Below the pieces are notes generated by a model, which was given only the letters and a program-made list of their open reading frames with translations, had not been told where the DNA came from and did not search any database. Shown here one piece after another: positions 1-7,076 of a stretch of 18,858 nucleotides of DNA; the first letter of the stretch is position 1; each line of letters begins with the position of its first letter. Position numbers and translations under genes: made by a program. The stretch is from Thermoplasmatales archaeon (GTDB lineage Archaea; Thermoplasmatota; E2; DHVEG-1), in assembly GCA_023128855.1 (NCBI GenBank), contig JAGMDE010000031.1, positions 1-18,858 of the forward strand, written 5' to 3'.

Positions 1-4
1 AGAT

Positions 5-565
5 ATGTACGTTATATTTGTAAAGGACTCAGTTGATAAAAATATTTTCCGAAAATATAATTGGGAGGAGGAATTGGGTTCATCAGATATAAACTATTAT
101 AATTGGGTTCCAAAAGAAAATGAGCTTACCACAGGAAACCTAGAAAAGAGAGGTCTTCATCAGCTTCCAGTGATCAAAGAATACGAAGATAATAAGCCTC
201 CTATCGAAGTTGATGCATCGACACTCAAGCTTGGTGACAAATATCCAGGTAGATATGTTGGAGATATGTATCATGTTTCAGCTACCGGCGAACCGTTTCA
301 AAGGACTAAATTTGGAAGAATCTTGATTGAGAATCCGGGTATGGTTATAATTGGACAAGAAATTAGAAAATTGAAGGGCGGAGGGAAGTTTTTGGTAACT
401 CCACAAGGAAACGCAATAACATTGATCAAAGGGAGAGGCATCTTATTTCTGGGCTCAGTAGATTCTGAGATTATCAAAGAAGAAACAAAACAAAAAAGGA
501 ATGAATTGGAAAAAGAGAAAAAGAAAAAGGGCAAGAAGATAACTTGGGATGACCTTTTCGCCTAA
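5..565 (+). CDS. Hypothetical protein at window edge, possibly 5'-truncated
   Basis: I do not recognise this protein. The reading frame is open from the first base of the window, so the ATG at 5 may be internal and the real gene may begin outside. The visible 186 residues have no signal peptide or membrane segment. The middle (about residues 80-155) is rich in Gly and beta-prone stretches, including GDKYPGRYVGDMY and a GKFLVTPQGNAI segment. The C-terminus is a charged Lys/Glu helix (about 157-178) followed by WDDLFA. Its TAA stop lies directly against the stop of the convergent methyltransferase gene (TAATTA at 563-568), so the two are tail to tail. The position next to a methyltransferase makes a role in the same accessory region possible, but nothing in the sequence proves it. 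Confidence 0.6.
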   Translation: MYVIFVKDSVDKNIFRKYNWEEELGSSDINYYNWVPKENELTTGNLEKRGLHQLPVIKEYEDNKPPIEVDASTLKLGDKYPGRYVGDMYHVSATGEPFQRTKFGRILIENPGMVIIGQEIRKLKGGGKFLVTPQGNAITLIKGRGILFLGSVDSEIIKEETKQKRNELEKEKKKKGKKITWDDLFA

Positions 566-1804
566 TTAGTACCAGTCTATTTTCATTGTATAATTCTTTT
601 TCTTGATTGAATGTTTGTCTTTACACATGACAACTATCTGATCGTATTTGGTTGCATTTCCTTTAGTTACACCCCATATTCTAGAGACCTTGGAATCTTT
701 GTTGTAAAAGTCATCGATTACACCTATGAAATCCATATTAACCTGACCTTCAAGATCATCTATTATCATATTTCCCAAATTTACAGATTTATCTTTTCCG
801 GGTCCACGGTTTCCAGATACCTGACCTACCACCAAGAAACACAATCCATCATCCTCCAGAACCTTTGAACATTCGTTTATACTTGACTTAATGAATTTCA
901 GATATTTTGGCATTGTGTGTTTATCATCTAATTGATTGTCAAGTTCCTGTGGTTCCATATTCAGCATCCAAAGACGTATCCAATTTAGCTTACCATATCG
1001 AATTACTTTCAGATATGGTGGTGATGAAAATATAAGGCTAGCTTTTCGTCTTTTCATATATTTTGTTATATGACGAATGTCTGAAAGATGTGCTTCTCCC
1101 TTCATAGCATATGGGTCAGTTATGTAATATCTATTGAGCCTATATTTTATTACATCAAACACATCATATTGGGGTGGTTTAAGCTTATGTTTGATAATGT
1201 AATTCTTGACATAATTTGGAGACATACTAAACGTGTTTGGCATAGGAATTGATAGATAATTTGCCTTAGAAGAAGCTCCGTGCATACCCCCTAGAATGAT
1301 AGCCATGAGAAAATTGTCAACGCTCCCTCTAGTCAAATTAAGTCCTTCTTTCATATGACATAGCTGTTGAAGAACTTTCTTTGAATAGAGCATCTTTATC
1401 TGCCATGGCAATTCCCTCACAGATCGTGGTTCAAATGTTTTTTCCAGATCCTTCAAACGTCTTATAACACTATTTAGCAAAGGCATCTTTACCTTTGCCT
1501 TAGTAAGAACTACGGCCATAGGATTGAGGTCTGAACCGATACCAACTCGCCCCATCATACAAGCTTCAGCTGGAGTTGTGCCTCTCCCGGAGAAAGGATC
1601 TAATACAATATCGCCTGGCTTGGTGAAACGTGAAATGAAATAATGTGGAACTCTAGGTGGAAATGAGGCCATATAACTACAAATACTATGTATGGGATGA
1701 CCCCACTTTACGGATTGTTTTTGCCACTCTTCTGGATTAATATTCAGATCGATATCTTGATTTCTAGAGACACTTTCTAATTCATAGATTTGGTTGTATA
1801 TCAT
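566..1804 (-). CDS. DNA methyltransferase, N4-cytosine/N6-adenine type
   Basis: This 412-residue protein is a SAM-dependent DNA amino-methyltransferase. The SAM-binding motif I is DPFSGRGTT at residues 69-77, followed by an acidic motif GIGSDLNP near 88-95. The catalytic motif IV is SSPPY at 260-264, the form seen in N4-cytosine and N6-adenine enzymes. Motif I precedes motif IV, with a target-recognition-sized insert of about 180 residues between them. The ATG at 1804 has GAGGTGA four bases upstream, which fixes the start. The gene is the last of a series of minus-strand accessory genes that includes two nuclease genes, so it could be the protective half of a restriction-modification system or an orphan methyltransferase. 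The target base and recognition site cannot be read from the sequence. Confidence 0.9.
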   Translation of the reverse strand: MIYNQIYELESVSRNQDIDLNINPEEWQKQSVKWGHPIHSICSYMASFPPRVPHYFISRFTKPGDIVLDPFSGRGTTPAEACMMGRVGIGSDLNPMAVVLTKAKVKMPLLNSVIRRLKDLEKTFEPRSVRELPWQIKMLYSKKVLQQLCHMKEGLNLTRGSVDNFLMAIILGGMHGASSKANYLSIPMPNTFSMSPNYVKNYIIKHKLKPPQYDVFDVIKYRLNRYYITDPYAMKGEAHLSDIRHITKYMKRRKASLIFSSPPYLKVIRYGKLNWIRLWMLNMEPQELDNQLDDKHTMPKYLKFIKSSINECSKVLEDDGLCFLVVGQVSGNRGPGKDKSVNLGNMIIDDLEGQVNMDFIGVIDDFYNKDSKVSRIWGVTKGNATKYDQIVVMCKDKHSIKKKNYTMKIDWY

Positions 1805-1841
1805 TTCACCTCGAATTATTAAATATAAAGTGCATCTTGTG

Positions 1842-1853
1842 ATATTATAAATT
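1842..1853 (-). promoter_or_regulatory. Candidate TATA box of the methyltransferase gene
   Basis: On the minus strand this reads AATTTATAATAT. Its centre is about 43 bases from the ATG at 1804, which would put transcription start near 1820, just ahead of the Shine-Dalgarno sequence at 1807-1813. If real, the methyltransferase is transcribed separately from the upstream zinc-ribbon and nuclease genes. The region is very AT-rich, so chance matches are easy. Confidence 0.35.
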
Positions 1854-2001
1854 TTTTAACAATGCAACTTTTTTTTTTAATTACATTAATTAAGATACAA
1901 TTTGAAAATATAAGGGTTATGTAATAATTTACAATAAAATATTAAAAGTATGGTCTATCTATAACATTTCACTATTTTGTCTATTTTCTGAAACTATTTT
2001 T

Positions 2002-2121
2002 TTAAATAAAATTATCTTTATTAGGTGGTGTTTCTTCATTTAAAATAATAAATACTTTGCAGTCATCACAAACCTGATCGGGGTTATCGGTTTCGTTAAA
2101 ATCACAGATTTTACATCTCAT
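2002..2121 (-). CDS. Zinc-ribbon microprotein, 39 aa (intact copy)
   Basis: This short gene encodes a 39-residue protein starting MRCKIC, with CxxC pairs at residues 3/6 and 18/21 separated by an 11-residue acidic linker (DFNETDNPDQV). That spacing suits one small zinc ribbon or knuckle. A close paralogue, with the same ETDNPD linker and CDDC knuckle, lies at 3135-5174 and is split by the group II intron. The conserved sequence of the two copies argues that this is a real gene and not a chance ORF. It starts 48 bases after the stop of the NucS-like nuclease gene on the same strand. No strong Shine-Dalgarno is visible. A role as a partner or DNA/RNA-binding accessory of the adjacent nuclease is inference from the repeated pairing. 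Confidence 0.75.
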   Translation of the reverse strand: MRCKICDFNETDNPDQVCDDCKVFIILNEETPPNKDNFI

Positions 2122-2169
2122 AATTTATCCAAACTCTATGACTGATATTACTCAATTGACACAACATTT

Positions 2170-3075
2170 TCATTTAGAAAAATAAGGGATTATTTCCTCG
2201 AAAATAACACCTCCATCAATGAGTATTAATGCAATCTTATTATCTTCGCAGACAGCCTCTAATCTTTCATCAGTTGTATCTGTTATAATAACAAATTTAA
2301 AGCTCTTTGTTGCCTTAAGGTTTTTATCCTTATATTTTTCATTAATTTTAGCCAAATTTCTTTTTGCCCAGGCGCTATAAATAAGGAATTGTGTCCCGAC
2401 TTTTCTATGTCTACCTCTCACTTTATTCTCAACGATAACTAACTCTCTTGTAGTTTTATCTAAGCAAAAAAAATCAGGCTTATTTCGCATGAATGACTCA
2501 TTCCAAGAGATTACTATTTGCCTATCAATAATCTCTAGATTTGCAATGGCTTTATGTATATTTCTTTCAAGCCAATCTTCCATAAACTTCTCATCTTCAA
2601 AAATATATTCTAAATTTTGATATTTCTCTAATCTGTCTTTATACTTAATCAGATCTTCGTTTTCTTCCCTTAGGATCTTATTTTCTTTAACTACATCAAT
2701 AATAACCTTTGTTATTTCAGACCCATCATCTTTGATAGCTTTATCTCTCATTTCTTCAATCTTTGGTTGCTCTGCTGTCTCTAAAGGTTCTTCTTTTGAT
2801 ATCTCAATTTTATTAACATCGATTGGTTTGATATAAACAATATCTCCTTCATCTAATTTACTGAAAAACGGACTGCATGCTAGCCGCAATGAGTTTCTAT
2901 TATCTTCATTTATGAAATGTCTATTCGGAAAATCTCCTAAAAAAGTTGTTAACTCAAAAGTAATACCAATATAATCTGAAAATATCCTTTTAGCTATCTC
3001 ATAACTTTTTCCAGTCATTTGAATTTGCCCATATTTTATTTCCCATGAAGCAATTTTCTTTTTAACGTAATCCAT
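2170..3075 (-). CDS. NucS-like PD-(D/E)XK nuclease with coiled coil
   Basis: This 301-residue protein has three parts. Residues 1-95 form an unrecognised domain, perhaps for DNA binding. Residues 120-155 are a charged, heptad-like coiled coil (ENKILREENEDLIKYKDRLE). Residues 157-300 resemble the C-terminal nuclease domain of NucS/DUF91. In that domain KPDFFCLD supplies Asp201, and the following strand VIVENK supplies Glu216 and Lys218, giving the D...ExK catalytic pattern. A helix EDEKFMEDWLERN precedes it, as in the family. The ATG at 3075 has a strong GGAGGAG seven bases upstream. It is followed by the intact zinc-ribbon microprotein and then the methyltransferase, so it may be the cutting partner of a restriction system. 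Another possibility is a modification-dependent nuclease. Confidence 0.75.
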   Translation of the reverse strand: MDYVKKKIASWEIKYGQIQMTGKSYEIAKRIFSDYIGITFELTTFLGDFPNRHFINEDNRNSLRLACSPFFSKLDEGDIVYIKPIDVNKIEISKEEPLETAEQPKIEEMRDKAIKDDGSEITKVIIDVVKENKILREENEDLIKYKDRLEKYQNLEYIFEDEKFMEDWLERNIHKAIANLEIIDRQIVISWNESFMRNKPDFFCLDKTTRELVIVENKVRGRHRKVGTQFLIYSAWAKRNLAKINEKYKDKNLKATKSFKFVIITDTTDERLEAVCEDNKIALILIDGGVIFEEIIPYFSK

Positions 3076-3857
3076 TTTGTCTCCTCCAAAACAAAATAGA
3101 AATATAGAATGTAGTTAAAAACACTTAAGGTTGTTTAAAAAGTTGGTGGAATACCATCATTACTTATTATTGAAAACTTACAATCATCACAAATACTATC
3201 AGGATTGTCTGTTTCGTTTACACCACAGATTTTACGGGTGCCTTGCATGGCTGTCTGCTAGGCAGTGAAAATCTGCCCTCTTCAATTTCCCTTTCGGAAG
3301 AGTAGTCGAAGGGACTCAAAAGTCTGACATCCTACATGGATGGCAAGCTTATAACCGTGAGGTTATGGGTGAAGGAAGCTGCAGACAAAACCACAGGCCA
3401 AAACCATAATGGTGAACCTAGATGTAGCATCATACAATTGATGACCTACTGTAAAATTGGGGAAATCCGATGTAGCATCCTGCTGATATAAAGGGAAGAT
3501 GAAGTATGCTGGATGTATGGTGTATCAGGGTTGGCATGTGGCGAAAGTAGATGGTCTTACCAAGGGAGAACTCATACAATCCTACATGGGAAGGTAGGTA
3601 AGGAACGGCATAACCACAGGTGTGGGAAAGTCAAGTACTATGTTGTATGAGGAGTCAGCTGACTCATAGTAGCAATGAAGTCAAGCCAATGATAGCCTGG
3701 TAACAGACTGAAGGGTAAAACTTGGCTGAGTGAAGGGGTCTGGTTCGTGAGAACTGAGTACTGGCAAATCGAAGATTAGCAATGCTTTGCATTGCTTGGA
3801 AACGCAAACCTTTGGGTTTGTAGATTTGTTGGTTTTGGTCGGTGAGGAAGACATAAA

Positions 3858-5075
3858 ATGTTCGAGTATCTCAGGAAATTCAGGGAACATTTTCCAGAAC
3901 GGAAATTTTTCCAGTTGATAGACAAGATATACGACATGGATAACCTGAGAGATGCCTGGAGAAAGGTCAAATCCAATAAGGGTTGCGCTGGGATAGATAA
4001 ACAGAGTATATGTGACTTTCAGAAACAATGTGACCTATATCTCAAGGAAATTCAGAGAGCAGTGAAGAACGGTGATTACGAGGCAATGCCGGTGTTACGG
4101 AAATATATTCCTAAAGGAAACGGTAAGTTTAGACCGTTGGGTATACCAACGGTAAAAGATAGGATTCTACAACAAGCAACAAAGAATGTTATTGAAACGA
4201 TATTTGAAATGAAATTTCTTGATTGCAGTTACGGGTATCGACCTGACAAAAATGCGCATCAAGCAGTGAAGCAAATAAGGAAATACATAGAACAGGGTTA
4301 CACATGGGTTATTGATGCAGATGTGGAAAAATTCTTTGATTCTGTAGACCATAAATTACTAATGGGCGTGGTATCAGAGGAAATCAGCGATGGAAAAGTA
4401 TTGGACCTTATAGAATCATGGCTTAAAGCAGGTGTAATGAACGAGGGTAAACAAGAAGAAACATATGTGGGAACTCCACAGGGCGGCGTTGCTTCTCCAT
4501 TGTTAGCAAATATCTATTTGCATGAGATGGATAAACAGGTGACCAAGATAGACAGTGTACGTTTAGTAAGGTACGCAGATGATTTTGTGGTTCTCTGTAA
4601 GACAAAGGATGAAGCGGAAAGAACAATGAAACAAGTGGAAGAGATTCTGACAGGGTTAAAGCTACGCCTGAACAAGACAAAGACGAAGATAGTAAATGTA
4701 AACAGGGGAAGCTTTGGATTTCTGGGATTTAAATTCAAAAGAGCCGGTGGCAAACTATTTGTAACTCCTGGAAAGAAAGCAATTAAGAAATTCAAAGAAA
4801 CAGTAAGGACGATGACATGGCGAAAGCAACCAGTTAAACCCCGGGTGATGGTAGGTAGACTCAATAGTGTAATTCGAGGCTGGGGTAACTATTTCAAAAT
4901 CGGAAACGTTAAAAGACTCTTTGAAAGATTGGACTGTTGGATAAGGACAAGAGTTAGAACTTTCATTGAAAGGAAGAAATCAGGTTATGCAAGAATGAGA
5001 ATTCCAAAATATGTCTTAGAAGCAGGGTATAAACTCGCTTCCCTTATGACTCTGATTAAACCTCACTCCCTGTAA
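3858..5075 (+). CDS. ltrA: Group II intron reverse transcriptase/maturase
   Basis: This 405-residue protein is the intron-encoded protein that promotes splicing and copies the intron into DNA targets. The reverse transcriptase core is complete: RT0/1 region with SNKGCAGID at 39-47, GKFRPLGIP at 89-97, the first catalytic Asp in VIDADVEKFFD at 151-161, GTPQGGVASPLLANI at 205-219 and the catalytic YADD at 239-242. The maturase X domain follows (about 300-370), including the RLNSVIRGWGNYF motif. The C-terminus is short and basic, with no HNH endonuclease motif, so mobility would depend on an En-minus pathway. The ATG at 3858 is preceded by GTGAGGAAG. The stop is 18 bases before domain V. No stop or frameshift interrupts it, so it appears active. 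Confidence 0.95.
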   Translation: MFEYLRKFREHFPERKFFQLIDKIYDMDNLRDAWRKVKSNKGCAGIDKQSICDFQKQCDLYLKEIQRAVKNGDYEAMPVLRKYIPKGNGKFRPLGIPTVKDRILQQATKNVIETIFEMKFLDCSYGYRPDKNAHQAVKQIRKYIEQGYTWVIDADVEKFFDSVDHKLLMGVVSEEISDGKVLDLIESWLKAGVMNEGKQEETYVGTPQGGVASPLLANIYLHEMDKQVTKIDSVRLVRYADDFVVLCKTKDEAERTMKQVEEILTGLKLRLNKTKTKIVNVNRGSFGFLGFKFKRAGGKLFVTPGKKAIKKFKETVRTMTWRKQPVKPRVMVGRLNSVIRGWGNYFKIGNVKRLFERLDCWIRTRVRTFIERKKSGYARMRIPKYVLEAGYKLASLMTLIKPHSL

Positions 5076-5092
5076 AGGGGCTCTAACGGAGA

Positions 5093-5125
5093 AGGCCGTA
5101 TACGGGAGATTCGTACGTACGGTCT
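5093..5125 (+). ncRNA. Group II intron domain V hairpin
   Basis: The outer helix pairs AGGCCGTA (5093-5100) with TACGGTCT (5118-5125). A two-base CG bulge (5116-5117) follows the inner helix TACG/CGTA, which is closed by a short loop holding GAGA. This is the standard domain V shape. The catalytic triad position reads GGC where AGC is usual, and the opposite strand has the matching change (C for U), so the pair is kept. Confidence 0.8.
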
Positions 5126-5128
5126 ATG

Positions 5129-5167
5129 AGAGCAGGGCGAGCTGGCAACAGCTCAACTTGACTCTAT
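5129..5167 (+). ncRNA. Group II intron domain VI and branch point
   Basis: A helix GAGCTG/CAGCTC capped by GCAA (about 5139-5154) sits on a basal AGAG/CTCT pairing. The unpaired A at 5161 lies seven bases before the intron end and is the likely lariat branch point. Confidence 0.7.
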
Positions 5168-5183
5168 AAATCATAATTCACCC

Positions 5184-5798
5184 CTATATTTCCATTTTTA
5201 TTAAATTATCAACTGTAGCATCTGAATAATCAACTAATAAAAGTTTAAAATTCCCATTGATATCGTTTGGCAAGTCCGTTTTTGTTTTATGCATATACAA
5301 CAAAACATTTTTAATTTCTGGAAATGTATGAAAGTGTTTTTTTATAATATCAAGAATCGTCTGTAGGTTTGAAGCAAGAATACTGTTAGTGGGAGCAGCT
5401 GGCTTTGGAATACCTTCTTTCTCAAAATATGATTTTAGTTTTTCTCTGAACTCATCCCAGCATGAACATTTGTTTTTTAACCAGCATTCTAAATAGCAAT
5501 TAAATATTTTATGACGAAGTAATTGTTCTTCCCGTAATTCGATGATCCCATTTGTCAGTTCCGATGAACCATCCCATTTACTTTCACCCAGATACACTTT
5601 ATTTTCTGAAAGTATAATAAAATCAAATTCTCCAAACTGTGAACTATGTAATCCTCCGCGTCTTCCAAAACTTGGACGATAAAGCACTTTACAACCGGAA
5701 CCTTTAGAGGTGTCTCCAAGCTGTTTTAGAATATCACTAAACCTATTTTTCATTGCCCATAAAGTTAAAGCATCTTCACCGTATGCAAATAATTCCAT
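5184..5798 (-). CDS. PD-(D/E)XK nuclease-like protein
   Basis: This 204-residue protein has the hallmark of a restriction-endonuclease-like fold near its N-terminus. Glu8 in GEDALTLWAM matches the first helix. Asp59 lies in GEFDFIILSEN. Glu72 and Lys74 lie in VYLGESKW, giving E...D...ExK with normal spacing. The remainder (about 85-200) is mostly helical, contains several Cys (KNKCSCWDEF) and is not recognised. It starts three bases before the HD gene stop region (ATG at 5798, HD stop at 5802-5800 upstream), with GGGAG inside the HD gene end, so it is translationally coupled to it. It is followed nine bases later by the zinc-ribbon microprotein that the intron interrupts. It is probably a DNA-cutting or nucleic-acid-processing effector of the operon; the substrate is unknown. 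Confidence 0.7.
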   Translation of the reverse strand: MELFAYGEDALTLWAMKNRFSDILKQLGDTSKGSGCKVLYRPSFGRRGGLHSSQFGEFDFIILSENKVYLGESKWDGSSELTNGIIELREEQLLRHKIFNCYLECWLKNKCSCWDEFREKLKSYFEKEGIPKPAAPTNSILASNLQTILDIIKKHFHTFPEIKNVLLYMHKTKTDLPNDINGNFKLLLVDYSDATVDNLIKMEI

Positions 5799-5799
5799 T

Positions 5800-6372
5800 T
5801 CACTCCCTGAGATAATAGTTTTTATTTTCTTTTATTTCTCTTCCTTCTTCATAGGCTGCTGCGGTCCATGTATCAGCAAATGTAAGAAGTAAAGTTAAAG
5901 GGCATTCCCTGTGAGCAATAAATCTGTTCTCAGCGATGTACTGACCGTCATGATACAGTATTGCCTGTGCTTCCTCATCACTTAATGGAATGTATTTTGT
6001 AACAAGATATAAGCTTCTATTTGCTATCTGTATCTCCACCTGATCTTTATTATAAACGAATTTATCTCCTTTTTTTAAGTATCTTGGAGCATCGGGCATA
6101 CCAATTTTACCTAGATCATGAAAAAGACTAACAATAACGCAACTCTCTTCAGATAACTGTGGAGCTAGCAATTTTCTTAATTTCAATAGAGTTTTGGTAA
6201 CTCCTACAGAGTGCTTCAATAATCCTTTTTCTTCACTTAGATGATATCTAACACTTGCAGGAGCGGAAAGCCAGGTTGTCTTATTTTCTAAAAAGTCAAT
6301 AAAGTCGTCAAAGTCTTTTTTTCTTTCTACAACTTTTGCTTTTAAATCGTTATAATCTTTTTCAAGAGGCAT
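5800..6372 (-). CDS. HD-domain phosphohydrolase
   Basis: This 190-residue protein shows the metal-binding pattern of the HD superfamily: His54 (LLKHSVGVTK), the His85-Asp86 doublet (SLFHDLGKIG), His141 (ILYHDGQY) and Asp167 (LTFADTWTA). HD proteins cleave phosphoester bonds in nucleotides, cyclic dinucleotides or dNTPs. The length suits a single-domain nucleotide hydrolase, with no GAF, PAS or nuclease domain attached. Its ATG at 6372 overlaps the end of the MazG gene by 11 bases, and AGAGGTTGG lies upstream as ribosome binding site. It is directly followed by the PD-(D/E)XK nuclease gene. Together with the upstream MazG-like pyrophosphohydrolase it suggests that the operon acts on nucleotides. 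The specific substrate cannot be told from the sequence. Confidence 0.85.
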   Translation of the reverse strand: MPLEKDYNDLKAKVVERKKDFDDFIDFLENKTTWLSAPASVRYHLSEEKGLLKHSVGVTKTLLKLRKLLAPQLSEESCVIVSLFHDLGKIGMPDAPRYLKKGDKFVYNKDQVEIQIANRSLYLVTKYIPLSDEEAQAILYHDGQYIAENRFIAHRECPLTLLLTFADTWTAAAYEEGREIKENKNYYLRE

Positions 6373-6655
6373 TTTCAGCCAACCTCTTTAATTTAGCATC
6401 AAACCTAGGAAGACACCTATCGAAAACATCATCAATATCTTTATCTTCCAGCAAAAGAAGCTCATAGCACAGAATAATTAAATCAGCAGTTTCTATTGCC
6501 CAATGTTCATCTTTATTGTTGTACCTCTCTTCTATTTCATCAATATGTTCTTTAATCATTGAAAGTATCTTATGTTTGTCGTTCTTGTTGATAATATTTG
6601 ATAAATCGGTTATTTCCTTCAACTTTGCCTTAAACATTTCAGTTACCGTGATCAT
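6362..6655 (-). CDS. MazG-like nucleotide pyrophosphohydrolase
   Basis: With the start at 6655 the protein is 97 residues, a usual length for single-domain MazG-like enzymes, which hydrolyse nucleoside triphosphates to monophosphates and pyrophosphate. The metal-binding signature is Glu40-x2-Glu43 (HIDEIEERY) followed by Glu55-x2-Asp58 (AIETADLIILCYELL) in an all-alpha protein. I chose ATG 6655 because GCAGGT lies a few bases upstream. The frame is open further, to 6802, but that longer form would overlap the whole end of the GIY-YIG gene in another frame. ATG 6685 is a second possibility, with a 17-base overlap. The gene sits between the GIY-YIG and HD genes of a tight operon. Confidence 0.7.
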   Translation of the reverse strand: MITVTEMFKAKLKEITDLSNIINKNDKHKILSMIKEHIDEIEERYNNKDEHWAIETADLIILCYELLLLEDKDIDDVFDRCLPRFDAKLKRLAENAS

Positions 6656-6668
6656 ATTTACCTGCCTA

Positions 6669-7055
6669 TTATGTATGTTGAACATATTTTGGTAGTCTAC
6701 CAAATTTCTTTTGATATTTTCTATGCAGCTCTTCTTCAACAGCACAGGGTTTATCTGTTGCCGACCATCTAACAACAATTCGTGAAACATTCTCGTTAAC
6801 ACGGATTTTTTCCCCTGCGGAATGCGGTGTCTTTCCTTTTACTAAACCTTGTCTAACTCTCATTCGAAGATCTGTTGCCTTGCCTATCATCAATCTCTCT
6901 TCCTTATCTTCATATCTAGCTTCATATACTCCTGAAACATAATTTGTCATTTTTATACCGTTACCACTTCTTGTATCAATTTTTAGGTCATTCCATGAAA
7001 ACCAATCACTCCACTCAAGATTTATAGGTCGAATTATTATTTCTTCTCTTTCCAT
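6669..7055 (-). CDS. GIY-YIG-like endonuclease domain protein
   Basis: The 128-residue protein looks like a compact GIY-YIG nuclease. The first motif is SGVYEARY at 41-48 (GVY for GIY). The second motif appears as LMIGKATDLRMRV at 55-67, where MIG replaces YIG and an Arg follows as in the family. A His-containing stretch (KTPHSAGEKIR) and AVEEELHRKY at 105-114, supplying the conserved Glu, complete the pattern. The C-terminus FGRLPKYVQ is typical. The usual second Tyr is absent (Ile57 in its place), so activity may be altered. The N-terminal 38 residues, with WSDWFSWNDL, are not recognised. The gene starts 21 bases after the AbrB-like gene, with GGAGTTGA upstream, and is the second gene of the operon. 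Confidence 0.65.
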   Translation of the reverse strand: MEREEIIIRPINLEWSDWFSWNDLKIDTRSGNGIKMTNYVSGVYEARYEDKEERLMIGKATDLRMRVRQGLVKGKTPHSAGEKIRVNENVSRIVVRWSATDKPCAVEEELHRKYQKKFGRLPKYVQHT

Positions 7056-7076
7056 TTATATCAACTCCGTTTGATA

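Larger units (their letters stand above)
3236..5167 (+). mobile_element. Group II intron, 1932 bp, with encoded maturase
   Basis: The element has a 5' structured RNA region (3236-3857), an ORF in the domain IV position (3858-5075), a domain V hairpin (5093-5125) and a domain VI helix (about 5129-5167). The 5' end is fixed by EBS1 GTAAAAT at 3451-3457, which is exactly complementary to ATTTTAC at 3229-3235 just outside the intron. The 3' end is fixed by the A at 5161, seven bases before the end AT, as expected for a branch point. Removing 3236-5167 restores a zinc-ribbon gene exactly. The intron begins GGGTGCC, not the usual GTGYG, which is odd. In the 5' RNA region the string GATGTAGCATC occurs twice (3421-3431, 3469-3479). 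The intron is transcribed on the plus strand, antisense to all neighbours. Confidence 0.9.
3135..5174 (-). pseudogene. Zinc-ribbon microprotein gene split by group II intron
   Basis: The two coding pieces are 5168-5174 (ATG plus four bases) and 3135-3235. When the intervening 1932 bases are removed the frame reads MICKICGVNETDNPDSICDD and continues for 35 residues to TAA. This is clearly paralogous to the 39-residue protein at 2002-2121, with CxxC pairs at 3/6 and 18/21. The start lies nine bases after the stop of the PD-(D/E)XK nuclease gene and has GGGGTGA immediately upstream, so it was the last gene of the upstream operon. The intron is in the opposite orientation, so splicing of the intron RNA cannot repair the message of this gene. 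I therefore call it disrupted. Confidence 0.75.

Noticed and set aside
3518..3524. TGGTGTA as EBS2 pairing with TACACCA at 3219-3225
   Set aside because: Complementary, but it lies after EBS1, whereas EBS2 normally comes before it; TGGTG at 3406-3410 is an alternative, and neither can be settled by eye.
3681..4864. Minus-strand open frames of 61-116 codons within the intron
   Set aside because: They mirror the maturase coding sequence or structured intron RNA, have no ribosome binding sites and no family features.
6656..6802. Longer MazG-like protein starting at 6802
   Set aside because: The extension overlaps the GIY-YIG gene in another frame and has no ribosome binding site or resemblance to the family; the start at 6655 is better.
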